Positions 34,842 through 46,871 of a stretch of 64,000 nucleotides of DNA are shown one piece after another. The stretch is taken from NCBI RefSeq assembly GCF_035046485.1, contig NC_085138.1, positions 12,651,329 to 12,715,328 of the forward strand. Direction: 5' to 3'. Every line of letters begins with the position of its first letter. The first letter of the stretch is position 1. The notes beneath the pieces are model-generated. The model was not told where the DNA came from. It saw only the letters and a list, made by a program, of their open reading frames with translations, and made no database searches. The position numbers were made by a program, and so were the translations under genes. The stretch comes from Aedes albopictus. Lineage: Eukaryota > Arthropoda > Insecta > Diptera > Culicidae.

Positions 34842-36362
34842 ATGAACGTTACGCGGCAGACGTTGTTTTGCTTAGCACTGACTTACCTCTACTACGGAGC
34901 ATCCATTTGCGGAATGCTTCCGGTTCGTTTCCAGGGTGCCCGTTTCGAGTGGTGCGAATTTCGCCTACTTTGGTCGATTTCGGCTGGTCTGTGTTCGATT
35001 GCTGCGATTGGTTATACTTCGTACAGGATCGTAACTTTGCTTTCGTACCCAATGATGGACATTGTACGCCATTTGCTGTACTGTGAATTTCTACTCCGTT
35101 TCGGTGTCATTCTGATGGGTTACCTCTCCACTTGGTTCTATCATAGACATTTGATCGTTTTTGGTAACGTGGTCCTAGAGGTATTGAACGAGCTGAAGGC
35201 GTTCAATATACCTACTTGGATTGATCGAAAGCTGGCTGCATACGGATTATTTAAACTAGTGTTCGTTGATATTCTTATGTGTGTGCTGTTTGCTGTAAAT
35301 TTCCACTTTAACGTTGAGAATGATCCGGTGCCCTGGTTTGAAAGAGCCATGAACGTCTACGTAGTGTTTATGGTAGCACAGGTATCGAATGCCTGTCTTT
35401 TCAGCTTATACATGGCGGCCCATCTGTATCGTTCTATCAACTGGCAAGTGCGTGTTACCATCGGAGAGTTGTGTGCTTTAGACTATGTCAAAAATGAATC
35501 ATTGAAGCAAAAAGTTTTCAAAGATGCTGTAGCTAATTTATCCGTTCTGAGTAGACAACACTTTCGGGTAACTGAATTCGTTCAGGAAATCTGCTATGTA
35601 TACGGGGTACCATTAGCGTTGATCAACTTGAATCAATTCTTGCTGATAATTTCAAGAGTTGAGTTTCACAGAAGTCCAACGGTCATCATATTTGACAGAA
35701 TTTTGTTTTACAGATATACTTTGTTTACGTGTCGGCCGTTCTGGAGCTCAGAAATGAGTTTAAAATAAGCGTCCATCGATACATCAATTCCGTACTGTAT
35801 CTACTGTTTGAAATAATCCACTTTGTCTATTTGATATCTGCCGCGGAGTTGGCCAAGAAACGAGTAACAAATAAGTATGTATTGTATTAGAAATTATTCA
35901 CCCATGATCCATTGTTTGCAGGCAGCTAAAACTATGATTCGTTTGAACGAGTTCTTCGCAATCGATGTGGATCATGCAGTCGCCGAAAAGGTAACTTGAA
36001 TGTTTCCATTCGAAAACTGTTTTATTAATGTTCTGTTGTTATCTTCCTTCCAGATCAAATGCTTCAGCTCTGAACTATCCATAAATAAACTTGACGTATC
36101 ATTGTACGGATTGTATTCCATGGATTTCACTTTTCTGTTTTCGGTAAGTAGTCATACAGTCTACTTTTTTACTTTTCTGATGAATGTCTAGTTTGCGTTT
36201 CTAATTGGCATAATTATGTTCTCCTCATTATATTGTAAAAGTTGTTTTTGAAAAGTTCGGTAAGACTTTTCATAACTGATAAATATGAACGTTTCTTTAC
36301 AGATGACCACTGCAATAGCACTGAAATTAATCGTCCTAGTTCAAATACAACTTAAGGAATAA
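34842..36362 (+). CDS. Gustatory receptor C (insect Gr family)
   Basis: Predicted 394 residues. Exons 34842-35657, 35714-35863, 35922-35990, 36054-36143, 36303-36362, all phase 0 with GT/AG borders. It starts MNVTRQTLFCLALTYLYYGA and has several membrane segments in exon 1. The 23-codon exon reads AAKTMIRLNEFFAIDVDHAV, and the 30-codon exon ends LYSMDFTFLFS. The last exon is MTTAIALKLIVLVQIQLKE, in which the usual final QF of the Gr signature is QI and the Tyr is lost. Same five-exon plan as receptor A, so the gene looks functional in structure. Divergent from B, followed 356 bp later by D. Confidence 0.9.
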
Positions 36363-36718
36363 TTTGGGAAAAGCGCAAATATGAGGTCACCTGATTACTA
36401 TTAGATCAGCATTTATAAGTACAAACCGCGTGTCTGCATGGTATAGGCTGCATGGGAACTACATTGCCCAAAATAGGTCAAAACTTCCGGAATCGTCGAG
36501 TAGTAGCATACCTGACATATCTCATTCAGATTTCACTTATATTATGCATGAACGTGGTGTATTAATAGAAATGCGTGATTTGAAGCACATTGTTAATCGT
36601 TACTTATCTATGACTATCAAAGATCAAACCTCGCCTCGCCTCAACCCTTGTGCGCAGTAAATATGATTAACATTTATTTGTTGACACACAGTTTCTACGA
36701 AAGCCCTAACTATTAAAC

Positions 36719-38097
36719 ATGCGGAAAGTAAACGTTCTGTTTAAACGCACGTTTGGGTTCACCATACTAATTCTGCGCCTTCTTGGCATGTTTCCCTTCT
36801 GGTATAATAAACCGGAAAAACGTTTCCATCTATCGAACCCATTGATAGCCTATTCCGTGGTTGTCTGTTCGCTCTACGTATATTTCATTGGCGTATTCTA
36901 TTGGACGACGGTGCAGTTTGTTCGCATCTATCGTTCTCACTATAACGTATACCTTCTGGGGGCTGCCTTCGGAACTGCCTACGCTACAGTGATTGTCGTG
37001 AATTTAACAAGCGTCGTGTTTGCTCGGAGAGTTTTGCGTTTGCTGAACGATTGCCATCGATTATGGGACCAGCTTCAGGTGAAGTCCGTAGTAGAAGACC
37101 AGGACAAGAAGTTGGTGTATCGGTTCATGTTCAAGATGATTGTAGTTGATGGACTTACTATCATTGGAGGAGCTGGTATACGACTGATCCAAGCAATCCG
37201 GTCGAAAAGCATGTCTTTATTCTATGAAGCAGTTGCCCATGGTTTCACCTACATTTTGCACGCTTGCACGACAAACTTGTTCATAGGAATGGCCTACTTT
37301 GGTGGACATTTCTTTCGACTAATCAATTGCAGAATACGGCTTCTCCACCGAAGAATATCACATCTAGAACAACAAGAGCACCATTCGAAGCCGAATGTTC
37401 AAAAGAAACAACAGATTTATAACAATACGTTAGACGAATTGAACCGTTTGGTGCGTTACCACGAGAAAGTGAACCGTACGATTCTGAGCTTCATGCAAGT
37501 GCATGACGCTTCGCTTCTCATGATGACTTTGAAAAACTTCGTAGTTACTACAACGGGCGTATACCTGACTTACGTTGCAACGGTTTTCGCTCTGCACAGG
37601 AATCAGGTGCCATCGTTTGGAACATACGGTTTTGTTACATTTTTTGCACTATTTCACTTTTCACAGTTCTATTACCAGACTGCCAGTACAATGATTTTCA
37701 CAATGAGAGTAAGTTTGAATTTGTCAATAACTGAAAGTTACTAGTATCAAACACATTCATTTTAGGGTGAAAAAACCACAGACTATATTTGCAACTTGAT
37801 ACAACAGGAATGTGGATTACATTTTGAAGAGAAGGTATGTACACAAGTGACATAAGTTTTCATTATTTACATCTTTTTATTTGTAGACAACTGCTTTTAG
37901 CTTGAGGTTACTACACAACAACTATAAGATAACCAATCATGGACTTTATGTAATGGATTTCTCACTATTATATGCGGTATGATAAAATTGACATTCTTTA
38001 ATTCCAAAAAATACCTTACATTTGTTTCTAGGCTTTATCTACGATGGTCAATTATTTGATCATAGCTGTTCAATTTCAAATAGCTGAGTACGGTTAA
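36719..38097 (+). CDS. Gustatory receptor D (insect Gr family)
   Basis: Predicted 404 residues. Exons 36719-37708, 37766-37834, 37887-37976, 38032-38097, all phase 0. It begins MRKVNVLFKRTFGFTILILR, then GMFPFWYNKPEKRFHLSNP. The first exon is 990 bases and covers what receptors A and C split between two exons, so intron 1 is absent. The 30-codon exon ends LYVMDFSLLYA; the last reads ALSTMVNYLIIAVQFQIAEY, matching the signature as NY-LIIAV-QF. A basic, His/Gln-rich loop (HRRISHLEQQEHHSKPNVQK) lies in the presumed intracellular loop before the final membrane segments. Confidence 0.92.
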
Positions 38098-38099
38098 TG

Positions 38100-38720
38100 G
38101 AGATTGCCTGTTTAGAAAAGGGCAAAAGATCGATACTTAGTTCACTCAAAAAATGCGATCGTTTAAATATGTCATCCATCTGGAATCCTGTGTGAGTTCC
38201 ATTACAACTAATGCAGATTAATCACAGATAAACAGACGTTTCTTTGTCCAGTTATTGCTCAGTTCAAACTGGTAAATTGTGCAAAAGACTAGCCTAGCAG
38301 GCTTCGGGAAGACGACAAATGCCAAAGAAAACACCATTGCGAAATAAATCTACCCCTGTTGGACGTCTGTAGCATCTGTTGATTTTCGGCTGAGAATTCC
38401 AGGTAGAATTTTTAACAGGTAATGCATTAAAATACAGTAAAAAGTACTGCAAGACACATTTGATAAAAAGGAAAATAGCAAATGCATGAACGCTCGAACT
38501 ATGTTTCAGATATTCTTATAAAAAAACACCGATGAAGAATTTTTAGAAATATTACTGGAAGCTCGCCAATAAAACTAGTGCAAAGCTAGTAATCGCTAAT
38601 CAAGCTAATCAAAAAATTAAGAATTTCTCAAATAACTATAGAAGATCTGTTGAAAACGTAAATATTCGGAGAAACATCTATAGACTTGATGATGATTAAC
38701 CTGGGCTTGTTAGGGGAATA
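38100..38720. other. Downstream spacer, no gene seen
   Basis: AT-rich. Near 38221 AATCACAGATAAACAGACGT resembles a single decayed end of the CACAGACAAACAGACGT MITE family. No partner end is visible. Confidence 0.4.
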
Positions 38721-38724
38721 TCTG

Positions 38725-38871
38725 TAAATAAAAGAAAATCGGGTTAAGTACGTCAAGTACAAGACACTGAAGACGACCTTACAGTTGAGGTCGAAATACG
38801 TATCTGTCAAAGGATGCAAATTCTTAGTGGAATTCAAAGGAACCGTACTTAACCCGATTTTCTTTTATTTA
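38725..38871. mobile_element. Small MITE (AAATCGGGTTAAGTACG ends)
   Basis: Ends TAAATAAAAGAAAATCGGGT and complement extend about 28 bases, enclosing ACACTGAAGACGACCTTACA and GAGGTCGAAATACGTATCTG. The inner block is one I associate with very abundant Aedes interspersed repeats. No coding. Confidence 0.75.
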
Positions 38872-38944
38872 TCTATAGACTTTTTTTTGGAAAGGAACTG
38901 AAGTAACTTTCGGTTGTCTTTTCCGGGGATCTTCTGGCGATATG

Positions 38945-41640
38945 CTAGCCATATTTCTTACGGATTTTATTTTTTATATTTTCTAGTAGAATGAAAGAAT
39001 GCCTGGAAAATTTCCTGGAAAAAAAATCCCAGGAGAATTTCTGGTGGAATTCTCGGAGGATTCCCTGAAGTAATTCCTGGAGAAATCTTTGGAGGAATTC
39101 ATGTAATAGTCTCTGGAAAAAATCCTTGGTGGAAAATCCCTTGAAGAATACCTGGATAAATTTCTGTGGGAATTCTTGGAAGAATCCCGGAAGCAATTAC
39201 TGGAAGAATCTTGTAGGAATCGTACTCTTGTAGGAATATCCTAGAGCAGCGTTTCTCAAACTATGGGTCGCGACCCACTGGTGGGTCGCGGGCTGGATTT
39301 TGGTGGGTCGCGAAATCTTAAGCGATATTGCAATAAATGCTTCATTTTATTTATCTCAAATGACATTGTTGATCATTTTCGAAAATGGTAAACACTCTTG
39401 GAAAATCGGCAAAATTATTTTCCAAATTTAGGTTGCACTTTAATCTTATTCATTTATATAATTCGGAATACATATATTGAATATATATGTCTGCGATCTG
39501 AAGTCGGTTCTGGAACAATAAATTTTCAATCAGAACGTTTAAGATTATGGTGAAATTTTAGATTTTCTTTGGGTTCTAAAAAATCAGTTCAAGTTTTTGA
39601 TTGCAGTTTACATTTTTAGTTTTATTTACACGCCATGTTTTGTAGTTAAAAATAAACAAAAAATAGAATACCAAAAACCAGTCAAAAAATTACCAAATTT
39701 CGACAAGAACTCCCCGAATGTTTGATAATCTCCACAGATTTTTTGTTAACTTTTACTAAACTTTGATAAAGCTTAACTTCAGAGGCTGTTTTTACGTAAT
39801 CTGAACTTTGACAGATTTCAAAAAAACTAAATAAGAGATTGTAGTAACACAGGAGTAAAATATTCGACATTTTCGGCCTATTTTGTTAGATGAATCATAA
39901 AATTTATGCAAGAGAAAACATAATATAAAACGCATGATTGGGTTTTTGTTATTTTGAAAGTGAATTTTAAAAGTTATGCTTCTGCAGAAATAAATTTCCT
40001 TCATGTTTCCAAAGATTCAGTAACATAAAATTACTATGTTCTCTTTATTTCTAAAATGTCTGATATAATACGTAAATCAGTGAAGTTTTGTAGCGTCTCA
40101 TGATGCCAGATTAGTTAAAGTTTTAAATAGAATTCTGGCAAATGATCACTTATTTTTCAAAAAAAAAAAAAATTAAAGAGCTCTGTAATTAATTAAAACT
40201 TGTCACGAAAGCAATATCACACATTTATTCAAAAATGTCGTCTTAATTTTCAAAAATGGCTTTTGCTATGTGCAGGTGGGTCGCCAAATTCTATTACAAT
40301 CAAAAGTGGGTCGCAAGCTGAAAAAGTTTGAGAACCCCTGTCCTAGAGGAATGCCTATAGGAATTTTTGAAGAAACTTTGAACTCCTAGAGAAATCTCTA
40401 GAGGAGTTCTAGCGGAATTTCTGGAGGAATCTCTAGATGAATTCCTGGGGGAACTTTTAGAGAAATCCCTGCAAGGATTCCCAGAGGAGTCTCTGGAAAA
40501 AATCCTAGAGGAATTCCTGACGAAATTCGTTAATGAATCTCTTCAGGAATGCGTAGAGAAATACCAGAAATAATTCCTGAACAAATCACAGATGGAATTT
40601 TTGGAAAAATTCTGGAGGAGTCTCTAGAAGAGTTCCTGAAGAAACTCCAGAAGGAATTCCGGAAGCAATTTCAAGAGGAATTCCTAAGGGAGTCCCTAAA
40701 CAGTTCCTGGAGGAATTACTGAATTATCTCCTGAAGGAATTCCTTAAAGAATACAAGGAGGAATTACTGGAGGAATGCTTAGAAGAGTTCCTGAAGAATC
40801 TTTAACCCTTTCAGGACGGTTGGGTCATTTGCACCTCGCTGACGCGTTCTACAGCGGCGAGGTTGGTGAAAAAAGTCGTGCCGAAGGGGTTAAAGGAATT
40901 TTTAAAATAAGTCGTTCCAGAAAAAAATCACAGATGGAATTCTCGAGTTAAGCCCTGCAGAAATTCTTGGTGGAATCCTTGGAGGATATGCTCTAGAGGA
41001 ATGCCTGTAGGGGTTAACGGAGGAATCTCTAGAAATACTCCTGGAAAAATCTCTACAAAAATTCCAGAAGGAATTTCTGGAGATTTTTTAGGGGAATGCC
41101 TGCAGCAATTCCCAGAGGAATCTCTGGAATAATTCCTGGAGGAATCTCTGAAGAAATTCGTGGAGGAATCTCAATTCCTGGAGGAATCCCAGAAAGAATT
41201 CCTGAAGAAATTGCAGATGGAATCCTTGGAGAAATCCTGAAGGAATTCTAAAAAGAATTCGTGGAGAAACTCCTTAAGAAATCCCTGCAGGAATTCCTGA
41301 AGAAACCCCAGGAGGAATCCCGGAAGCAATTCCTTGAGGCATTCAAAAAGAATCCCTTAACAGTCCCTGCCGGATGTACTGGATAAATTCCTGAAAGAGT
41401 TCCTAAAACAATTCCAAATGGAACTCCTGAAGGAATTCTAAAAAGTGTTCCTGGGGGAATCCTTGGAGGGTTTTTTTTTAAATAATCCCTGGAGTTGTTC
41501 CTGAAAGAAACACAGATTAAATTCCCGGGTGAATCCCTGAAGGAATTATTGAAGGAAAACCTGGAGGTATTCTTGAAGGAATCTCATGAGCATTTCCTTA
41601 GGAAATCCCAGGAAAGCTTTTTTAACAGATTCCAGAATTT
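38945..41640. repeat. Degenerate GGAATTCCTGGAGGAATC array
   Basis: Hundreds of imperfect 15-18-base units (GGAATTCCTGGAGGAAT, AGAAATCTCTGGAGGAATTC). Units are mostly multiples of three, which explains the frequent open frames. The array is split by the hAT-like element at 39247-40340. Similar arrays occur at 53260-54400, 56510-58790 and 60940-62390. Confidence 0.9.
39247..40340. mobile_element. hAT-like non-autonomous transposon, 8-bp TSD
   Basis: The left end CAGCGTTTCTCAAACTATGG and right end (reading inward) CAGGGGTTCTCAAACTTTTT are imperfect inverted repeats. Each is followed inward by a GGGTCGCGACCC/GGGTCGC block. TCCTAGAG is duplicated exactly at 39239-39246 and 40341-40348. 8-bp duplication and CAG...CTG ends define hAT. 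The 1.09 kb interior is AT-rich with no transposase. Confidence 0.93.
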
Positions 41641-42560
41641 CTGTAGGAAAAAATATGAAAAAGTCCATGTCTGCACTTATTTTTGGACGAATTATTGTTG
41701 GAATCCTTGGATGGATTGTCAAAAGAATGTTTTGTACAATGTTTTAAGGAACTTCTGGATTAATTTTAAGTTAATCTCTGGTAAAATTTCCTGTAAGGGT
41801 TTCTGGAAGATATTCCTGCTGAAATGCTTCAAATTATTCCAGAGCCATTCTTGAAGCAATATATGGAGAAATTATTCCGGAGCAATCTCTTGTGGAATTC
41901 TTGAAGGAATCTCTGAAGAAATCTCTGAAGGAACACTTGCTGAAATACCTAAAATAATTTCTGATGACATTCCTTTGGGAATCCCTAGAAAAATACCTGG
42001 AGGAATCCGCGAAAAAAGCACGTGAACATTCACTGGAGGATCCTTTAAAAAATTGAAAAAATTAACGCTGAACAATTTGTCATTGAAATCATCGTCATCA
42101 TCACACATTTGAAAGCAGTTTTTTTCGTTAAAAAATAGATTTTGCCACGAAAAAGTATTCACTGCATTTCGCTTGAGGAATGGATTACAGTGAATACATT
42201 TTCGTGGTAATTGCTTTGGTTTACAACGAAAAAACTGCTTTTCGTTTTCCGAAAAAGTGATGACGGATGCTTGAGTCTTAAAGACGTCCCAGAACAAATT
42301 CCCGGAGGAATGTCTGGTGAAACCCATAGAGGAATTCTTGAAAAAATCTCTGGAGCAATCCATGCTGGAATCACTGGAGACAACTGTGGAAACGTTCCTG
42401 GAGGAATCGTGGGAGGAATTCTTGAAGCATTTCTTGGAATAAACTCTGAAACAATTACTATCGGAACCCTGAAGAATTCACGAAGGAGAAACCCTTGGAG
42501 AAGTGCCTGAATAAATGCCTAAAGGAATTTCTGGAGGTGTCCTTGAAAGAATTTGTAAAG
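41640..42560. repeat. Continuation of GGAATTCC array with inserted hairpin
   Basis: The array units continue, interrupted at about 42105-42250 by a hairpin whose arms include AAAGCAGTTTTTTTCGTT and AACGAAAAAACTGCTTTTCG, AGTATTCACTG and CAGTGAATAC. ORFs across this stretch are repeat-derived. Confidence 0.7.
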
Positions 42561-43200
42561 AAATCCCAGGTATTTTGCTCTTTGCATGACGTGTGTTTGA
42601 ATTGAATACATACTAGTGAAAATTCGTGCAGCAGTAGCACATAACTGCACTCTTTAGCAGCATATGGTTCTTCAAAGTCTTTCTTTTTTCTACCGGAACC
42701 GGTTCCAGCATATCTGGAAACTTTGGCATGCTGTTTTCGTATTCCATGAATAAACATCACAAAATTTAGCCATTCAAACAAGCTTGTTATTTGGTAAAAT
42801 TGTATGATAAGATTGAAGTGGTTCTCTTGGAGAAACACTAGGCGAAATTTCATGTGGTTCTCGAGTAAAAAGGTATGATAATTGTGGATAAAAACATTAA
42901 TTATTAGAACTGTTTATTTTTTGAGATATTTTTTCTGGAACTCTGAATTATTGATGATCTTTGAGTTGGCACGAATTAAAAAAAAATCTGGCGGCCCCTG
43001 CACCCCTCTGGCTACGCCAATGAATAGGGCCGGCTGGTATTTCGAGTTTAGGAAATGTATGTGAAAACGATCATATTACTCAACGCACCATAATTTGAAT
43101 TTCTAATTCAAACGTTAAATCTGTGCTACTGTACGCCACTGAAACCTGGCGTGTATCAGTGGGGAGCCCTCAACGACTGCAGGCCTTAAATCAATAATAA
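42560..43200. other. Spacer, nothing recognised
   Basis: A short phrase near 42985-43015 (GGCCCCTGCACCCCTCTGGC) resembles the end of an unrelated element. No gene or complete repeat. Confidence 0.4.
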
Positions 43201-43205
43201 GTATA

Positions 43206-43422
43206 ATGCGGTACATCCGATCCTTTTTTTGCACGGGTCTGGTTTTTGCTATATGTAACTCAGTCAATTTTCAACCGATTATCATGAAATTTTGTACACA
43301 TGTAGGCACGATTAGTACTATCAGTGTACAAAATTTCATAGAAATCGGTTCAAAATTGACTGAGTTATAGCAAAAACCAGACCCATGCAAAAAAAAAATC
43401 GGGTGTTATGGTGCGATGCATT
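43206..43422. repeat. Palindromic MITE
   Basis: TGCACGGGTCTGGTTTTTGC...ACTCAGTCAATTTT.AACCGAT pairs with ATCGGTTCAAAATTGACTGA...GCAAAAACCAGACCCATGCA. The ACTCAGTCAATTT words also occur in the TA MITE at 13899. Outer ends are imprecise. Confidence 0.75.
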
Positions 43423-43429
43423 TTAAGAA

Positions 43430-45075
43430 TGCCTTGAAAAGACCTATGGAGAATGCCCAAAACATGACGTTAAGATTGCCATCGGTGACGCCAACGCGCA
43501 GGTCGGAAGAGAGGACTTTTTCCGTCCAATCATCGGTACGGAGAGCCTTCACTCCGTCACAAACGACAACGGCCGAAGATTAATTAATTTTGCTGCTGCT
43601 AGGGGGATGGCCATTAGTAGCAACTACTTTGCACGCAAGAATATCCACAAGCACACCTGGGGACACCCGAATGGCGAAGTTTGCAACCAAATCGGCCATG
43701 TGGTGGTAGAACTTTAAGAGGTCCCAACATCGACTCAGATCACTACCTCGTAGTTAGTAAGATTCGATTCGAGCGATCGATGCGTTTCAATATCCAGCGT
43801 TTTTTCAGCAGACGGTACAGTAGCTGACTATCACCAGAAGCTGGACGAGCTGATAAGTAAAATCAACGAGAGCGACAACCTCAATACTCTGTGGGACATC
43901 CACGGAGCGATGAGTACGGCAGCGTGGGAGGTGATAGGCACTGCTCAAAGACGACCTAAGAACGGGTGGTTCGACGAGGAGTGTCAGAGGGTAACGGATG
44001 AGATGCATGTCGCCAGAAGCCGGATGCTGATGTCCGGGACCTGGTAGAGCAGGGAGCGATATAAGGAAGCGAGAGCAGCTGACAAACGAATCCACTGCAG
44101 AAAGAAAAAAATATTATGAGGAAAATGTGATTGCTTAGGCGCAAGAAAGTAAGCAGAATGATATGCGGAGGGTTTACGAAACTGTCAATGGCGTGCGAAG
44201 AAAAACAGCGCCTTCTCCCGTCATGTGCAACGACCGTGAAGGAAACTTGCTGACAAACAAAACAAATGGTGGCTGCCAGGTGGAGAGAGCACTTCGAGGA
44301 GTTGTTGAACGGTGGGATTGGAAGAGCGACAGACAGAAGTCGAATCGACGACGACGGACAAGCCGTGGAACCTCCAACGCTAGACGAGGTCAAGACAGCC
44401 TGAAGAACAATAAGGCTGCTGGGAAGGACGAACTCCCGATCGAGCTTCTCAAGCACGGTAGTGAGCAGCTGTATCAACTCTTACACCGTATAATATTGAA
44501 TACATATATGGGAAGAGGAAAAACTGCCTGCTAGTTGGTTGGATGGTCTCATTTGCCCTCTATACAAAAAAGGGCTTCAACTGTAGTGCGTGAATTACAG
44601 AGGAATAGCACTTCTCATTTCAGCGTACAACATTTTGTGCGGAATTCTGTTTAACAGGCTGAGGCCGATTGAGGAGTCCTTCGTCGGCGAATACCAGGCG
44701 GGTTTTCGTGAGGGCCGATCATCGACGGATCAGATGATCACCCTGCGGCAAATTTTCGATAACTTTCGGGAGAACAACTTGCAGACCCATCATCTGTTTA
44801 TTGATTTCAAGGCGGCGTACGATTTAGAAACGAGTTATGGCAGATTATGATCGAACATGGTTTTCCGGCAATGCTGATAAGACTGATTCGTGCGACGCTT
44901 GACGGTTCGAAATCAAGTGTACGGGTTGCGGATGAAATTTCGTCATCGTTCGTAACCTTAGACGGGCTGAAGCAGAGCGATGCTCTTTCGAACTTACTGT
45001 TCATCATCGCGCTGGAAGGAGCGATAAGAAGAACTGGCGTGCAAAGGAGCGGAACCATTGTCACGAGGTCGCATA
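43430..45075 (+). mobile_element. RTE-type LINE, piece 1: endonuclease and first half of RT
   Basis: With frame shifts, the + strand reads ECPKHDVKIAIGDANAQVGR, NDNGRRLINFAAARGMAI and NIDSDHYLV (endonuclease), then NGWFDEECQ, and RT blocks NYRGIALLISAYNILC, GEYQAGFREGRSSTDQMITL, HHLFIDFKAAYD and LDGLKQSDALSNLLF. It stops just before the catalytic FADD. The missing part resumes at 49702 after a 4.6 kb insertion. Several frameshifts make it non-functional. Confidence 0.88.
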
Positions 45076-45399
45076 CCCAAGCAAGCAAAAGTTCAGATAA
45101 AACAGCATTCCGTGTTTCTTGGGAACGGCACAGAGCAGTTCCATTTCTTCACACTCCGCTTCTTCCAGGCGGCGCTTTTTCTCCCGAAAGAGGCGGGTCT
45201 GCTGTTTCCGCTTCTGTTTGTAACGTTCCACGTTCTGTCGAGTCCCTTGCTGCAGCGTTACCGCCCTCGCTGCGTTCTTCTCCTCCAAAACTGTTCTGCA
45301 CTCTTCGTCGAACCATTCGTTCCGTCGATTCCGTTCCACGTACCCGATGGTGCTCTCTGCTGCGTCGTTGATGGCTGCTTTCACTGTACTCCAGCAGTC

Positions 45400-46310
45400 C
45401 TCTAGAGGGGCCTCATCGAGCTCGCCCTCGTCTGGCAACGCGGCTTCGAGATTCTGCGCGTATGCTGAGGCGACATCCGGTTGCTTCAGTCGCTCTAGGT
45501 TGTACCGTGGCGGTCGCCGGTACCGTACATTGTTGATGACGGAGAGTTTTGGGCGCAGTTTGACCATCACCAGATAGTGGTCGGAGTCGATGTTGGCGCC
45601 ACGATAGGTCCTGACGTCGATAATGTCGGAGAAGTGCCGTCCGTCAATCAGAACGTGGTCGATTTGAGATTCCGTCTTCTGTGGTGATCTCCAGGTGTAA
45701 CGATAAGGGAGGCTGTGTTGGAAAAAGGTGCGTATGGCCATATTTTTGGAGGCGGCGAAATCAATGAGTCGTAGGCCGTTTTCGTTCGTCTGCTGGTGGG
45801 CGCTGAACTTACCAATCGTCGGTCTGAATTTCTCCTCCTGGCCTACCTGAGCATTCAAATCTTTTATGATGATCTTGACGTCGTGGCTTGGGCAGCGATC
45901 GTACTCGCGTTCGAGCTGCGCGTAAAATGCGTCCTTGTCATCATCAGTACTTCCGGAGTGTGGGCTGTGCACGTTTATTATGCTGAAGTTGAAGAATCGG
46001 TCCTTGATCCTCAACCTGCACATTCTTTCGTCGATCGGCCACCAACCGATCACGCGCCTCTGCATGTCACCCATCACGATGAAAGCTGTTCCCAGCTCGC
46101 GTGTGTTGCCGCAGCTCTGGTAGATGGTATGATTACCTCTAAACGTTCGCACCATGGATCCTGTCCAACACACCTCCTGCAGCGCTACGATGCCGCACCC
46201 GCGGTCCTTCAGTAGATCGGCGAGTATGCGGGTGCTCCCAATGAAGTTGAGAGATCGGCAGTTCCACTGTTCGCTGGGGTCGTTGCCGTTGGTCTCGGTT
46301 CGTATTATTC
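45400..46310 (-). pseudogene. RTE-type LINE endonuclease, antisense to the host copy
   Basis: The minus strand reads FIGSTRILADLLKDRGCGIV, then ALQEVCWTGS, GTAFIVMGDM, NVHSPHSG, DLNAQVGQEEKFRPTIGKFS, SQIDHVLIDGRHF and GANIDSDHYLVMVKLRP. These are AP-endonuclease motifs in order. The catalytic Asn-His is kept, but GDLNAQ reads KDLNAQ. The frame is long and open to 45061, ending at the terminus of the TA element. It is less decayed than the copy around it, so it was probably inserted later. Confidence 0.85.
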
Positions 46311-46699
46311 TGTTGCTGATTTTCCGTTACAATGGTTTTTTACGGCTGGCTCGTAGGGCCTGACACCAACCCCCTACTTTCCGGAGGATCATAATGCACA
46401 GTTGAGCTTAGAGTCCTTCCCTGGCACTCGGACGCAGATCAGCCGGCCCTAACATGGGGATCAGACGCTGTTGTGAGCCGCTCCTCCTGGAGAACAGACG
46501 CTCAGGTTTGCCGAAGCAAACCCCCCCTTCCCTGTCAGCCTACGACCAAAGTTCCCACCGGGGTTGGTTACCCGATCTTCCCTAAGGTTGCTCATAGTTT
46601 CCGGCCGGTACCGCGAGGAGGTAGGGATAGGAGTTGCTGGGCAGAGGCTAGTGGATCACAATGGGATCTGAATTGCGCAGCATACCCAGCCTTTACCGT

Positions 46700-46860
46700 G
46701 CCATTAGTACAAACATTAGTACAGATGGAATCCAAATTGACTAATGCCTTGAAATACAATTTTGATGTATTTTACTTACTGAGACTTGAACTCGGGTTCT
46801 CCTCGTTGAAAGCCGGCGCCTAACCAATACTTCATGTTTGCTTTGTTAAGCACTGAGGGA
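46700..46860 (-). mobile_element. Probable tRNA-derived SINE fragment
   Basis: On the minus strand TGGTTAGGCGCCGGCTTTCA and a following GAGTTCAAGTCTC look like A- and B-box regions. Short and uncertain. Confidence 0.4.
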
Positions 46861-46871
46861 TTTTACTCAAT

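Noticed and set aside
36430..36660. 76-codon ORF between receptors C and D, possibly an extra exon
   Set aside because: It lies between the stop of C and the start of D, has no membrane-segment character, and neither gene needs another exon.
30929..38097. Odorant receptor (Or) assignment for the four receptors
   Set aside because: The C-termini fit TYhhhhhQF ([27 protein letters not shown]) and the N-terminal FPL.YD...KRF wording is of Gr type, so gustatory receptor is preferred.
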